Source of the DNA: Pseudomonadota bacterium
Lineage (GTDB): Bacteria; Pseudomonadota; Alphaproteobacteria; Rhizobiales; Devosiaceae
DNA length: 13,897 bases
Assembly (NCBI GenBank): GCA_023433985.1
Contig: JAEYTN010000127.1
Coordinates: 1-13,897 of the forward strand
Direction: 5' to 3'
Under the pieces are notes generated by a model. The model made no database searches and was not told the origin of the DNA. It saw only the letters and a list, made by a program, of their open reading frames with translations. The position numbers and the translations under genes are program-made. Shown here piece after piece: positions 12,448 through 13,897 of the stretch. How positions within the stretch are numbered: the stretch's first letter is position 1; each line of letters starts with the position of its first letter.

Positions 12448-13897
12448 TTACATCGCGTTGGAGGCGGCAGGCGCAGGCGCGAGCGAGGCGGCCCGGGCGC
12501 CGGGCTGGACCGGCTGGGCGGCGAGCGCATTCTTGAGCCGGTCGGCGACATCGAGCAGCTTCTGCGCCGCTTCGGGCTTGAGGCTCGGCGGGCGCTCGGG
12601 CTGCACGGCCTCCGGCGCTACCGGCTCGGCATTGGCGATGACGAACGGAGCGGGCTTGAAATCCACGCCTTCGACCGGCTTGATCTCGATGTTGGTGTGC
12701 GCGTAGGCCATGAACTTCTGCCACGCGACGGTAGGCAGGGTGCCGCCGGTCAATTCGTTGGTGGCCTCGTAGTTGTCGTTGCCGAACCAGACGGCGGCGA
12801 CGTAATTGCCGGTGAAGCCGCAAAACCACGCATCGCGGTAGGATGAGGTGGTGCCGGTCTTGCCCACGGAGGGCACGCCCTCGATGAGGGCGCGGCGGCC
12901 GGTGCCGCTTTCGACCACGGCGCGCATCATGCGGTTCATGAAAAGCACTGTCCGCTCGGAGACGACACGCTCGCGGTTGGCCTCGGGATCGGCCTCGTAG
13001 AGCGCGTCGCCGGCCGTGGTGGTGATGCGCGTGATGCCGAAGGCGGGCGTCTTGTAGCCTTGGTTGGCGAACACGGCGTAGGACGAGGCCATGTCGATGA
13101 CCGACACCTCGGCGGCGCCGAGCGCCAGCGAGCGGGTGACCGGGAAATCGTTGCGGAGGCCGATCTTGTGGGCGAAATCCGCGATCGGCTGGCGGCCGGT
13201 CTTGATCGAGAGGTTGACCGGCACGGTGTTGATGGAGCGCTGGAAGGCATTGATGAGGGTGATGCGCCCCACCGAGTCGCCCGAGTAGTTGCGCGAGCAC
13301 CAGTTGCCGATGCACTGCGTGGCGCCGGAGACCACGGTTTCGGGGTCGTATTCGGGGATCATCTCGAACGCGGTGGCGTAGTCGAACAGCTTGAAGGCCG
13401 AGCCCGGCTGCCGGTTGGGCACGATGGAGCGGTTGAACTGGCTCTGCGCATAATCCATGCCGCCCACCATGGCGCGGATGGAACCGTTGGGCTCGAGCAC
13501 CACCATGGCGGCCTGGCTGACATTGTAGCGTTCGCCCTGTTCGCGCACTACGGAAGTGACCGCATCTTCGGCGTAGGATTGCAGCACCGGATCGATGGTG
13601 GTGCGCACCACGAAGCTGTTGGAGTTCGTGTTGGTGGCCTCGATGAGCTTCTTGGTTTCCTCGAAGGCGTAATCGAGGAAGTAGTTGGGGGCCGCGATCT
13701 CGTGCGAGCGGTCGATGGGGGTGGCCGGGTTGCGGCGGGCCGCGGTGACCTGCCCCTCGGTGAGGAAGCCGGAATCGACCATGCGGCTCAGCACCACGTT
13801 GGCGCGGCCGCGCGCCGCCGCGAGGTCGACATGCGGCGCGTACTTGGTCGGCGCCTTGAACAGGCCGGCCAGCATGGCCGCCTCGGCGAGGTTAACG
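12448..13897 (-). CDS. mrcA: Class A penicillin-binding protein, PBP1A type (C-terminal part)
   Basis: The gene runs off the right edge, so about 482 C-terminal codons are present. The first visible part (NLAEAAMLAGLFKAPTKYAP) is the end of the GT51 transglycosylase. The penicillin-binding transpeptidase domain follows with SAFK (active-site Ser, about residue 159 counting from the Met at 13875), SIN (about 214-216) and KTGTT (about 339-343). A proline/alanine-rich tail ends it. Class A PBPs polymerise and cross-link peptidoglycan in the periplasm. Two Cys near 188 and 193 (CIGNWC) could form a disulfide. The first gene of a minus-strand operon with DUF1214 and DUF1254. The true start and membrane anchor lie outside the window. 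Confidence 0.93.
   Translation of the reverse strand, partial: VNLAEAAMLAGLFKAPTKYAPHVDLAAARGRANVVLSRMVDSGFLTEGQVTAARRNPATPIDRSHEIAAPNYFLDYAFEETKKLIEATNTNSNSFVVRTTIDPVLQSYAEDAVTSVVREQGERYNVSQAAMVVLEPNGSIRAMVGGMDYAQSQFNRSIVPNRQPGSAFKLFDYATAFEMIPEYDPETVVSGATQCIGNWCSRNYSGDSVGRITLINAFQRSINTVPVNLSIKTGRQPIADFAHKIGLRNDFPVTRSLALGAAEVSVIDMASSYAVFANQGYKTPAFGITRITTTAGDALYEADPEANRERVVSERTVLFMNRMMRAVVESGTGRRALIEGVPSVGKTGTTSSYRDAWFCGFTGNYVAAVWFGNDNYEATNELTGGTLPTVAWQKFMAYAHTNIEIKPVEGVDFKPAPFVIANAEPVAPEAVQPERPPSLKPEAAQKLLDVADRLKNALAAQPVQPGARAASLAPAPAASNAM

Noticed and set aside
1..13897. tRNA, rRNA, CRISPR repeats, insertion sequence ends or attachment sites
   Set aside because: No cloverleaf, repeat-spacer series, transposase or duplicated flanks were seen by eye. 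A tRNAscan, Infernal or ISfinder run would be needed to exclude them fully.

Overview
The window is GC-rich chromosomal DNA from an alphaproteobacterium, most likely Hyphomicrobiales (a Devosia-like lineage is my guess). The reasons are family content (DUF5330, DUF1491, DUF2336, a DivJ-type cell-cycle kinase, split DUF1254/DUF1214 proteins) and several CtrA-box-like motifs in intergenic DNA. No rRNA, tRNA, CRISPR array, transposase or integrase was seen. Taxonomy is inferred, not searched.

Left part (1-1371, all minus strand): the first 23 codons of sufE (Fe-S cluster assembly), a strong Rho-independent terminator, a probable two-gene unit (NIPSNAP-family protein, then a 100-residue membrane protein), another intrinsic terminator, and a DUF5330-like small exported or membrane protein. 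Next comes a divergent intergenic region carrying a CtrA-like box.

Central plus-strand block (1629-5157): a six-TM, PAS-containing histidine kinase that resembles DivJ. It overlaps a membrane-anchored protein with two peptidoglycan-binding domains, and a DUF1491 protein follows. This looks like a conserved cell-cycle/envelope gene block.

Accessory-looking module (5158-8697, plus strand): a locally AT-rich promoter region with a perfect dyad near the predicted +1, then a 724-residue cytoplasmic subtilisin-like (S8) protease. Thirteen bases later comes a 408-residue stand-alone ComEC-type metallo-beta-lactamase-fold protein. The protease has an unrecognised ~250-residue N-terminal region and a ~135-residue insertion between its catalytic Asp and His. 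This two-gene protease/metallohydrolase unit is the best candidate in the window for an undescribed system; its function is unknown.

Right part (8704-13897): a convergent DUF2336 gene; a divergent region with a CtrA-like site; a 51-codon small ORF overlapping an exported protein gene; and a small 72-residue protein preceded by another CtrA-like site and a dyad. Finally there is a minus-strand operon: a class A penicillin-binding protein (PBP1A type, N terminus outside the window), then DUF1214 and DUF1254 membrane proteins, tightly packed with a 3-base gap and a 4-base ATGA overlap.

Functionally, much of the window relates to the envelope and cell cycle: peptidoglycan synthesis by PBP1A, peptidoglycan binding, and DivJ-like control of the DivK/CtrA pathway. 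The protease/MBL pair sits between these housekeeping genes and looks like an inserted accessory unit.
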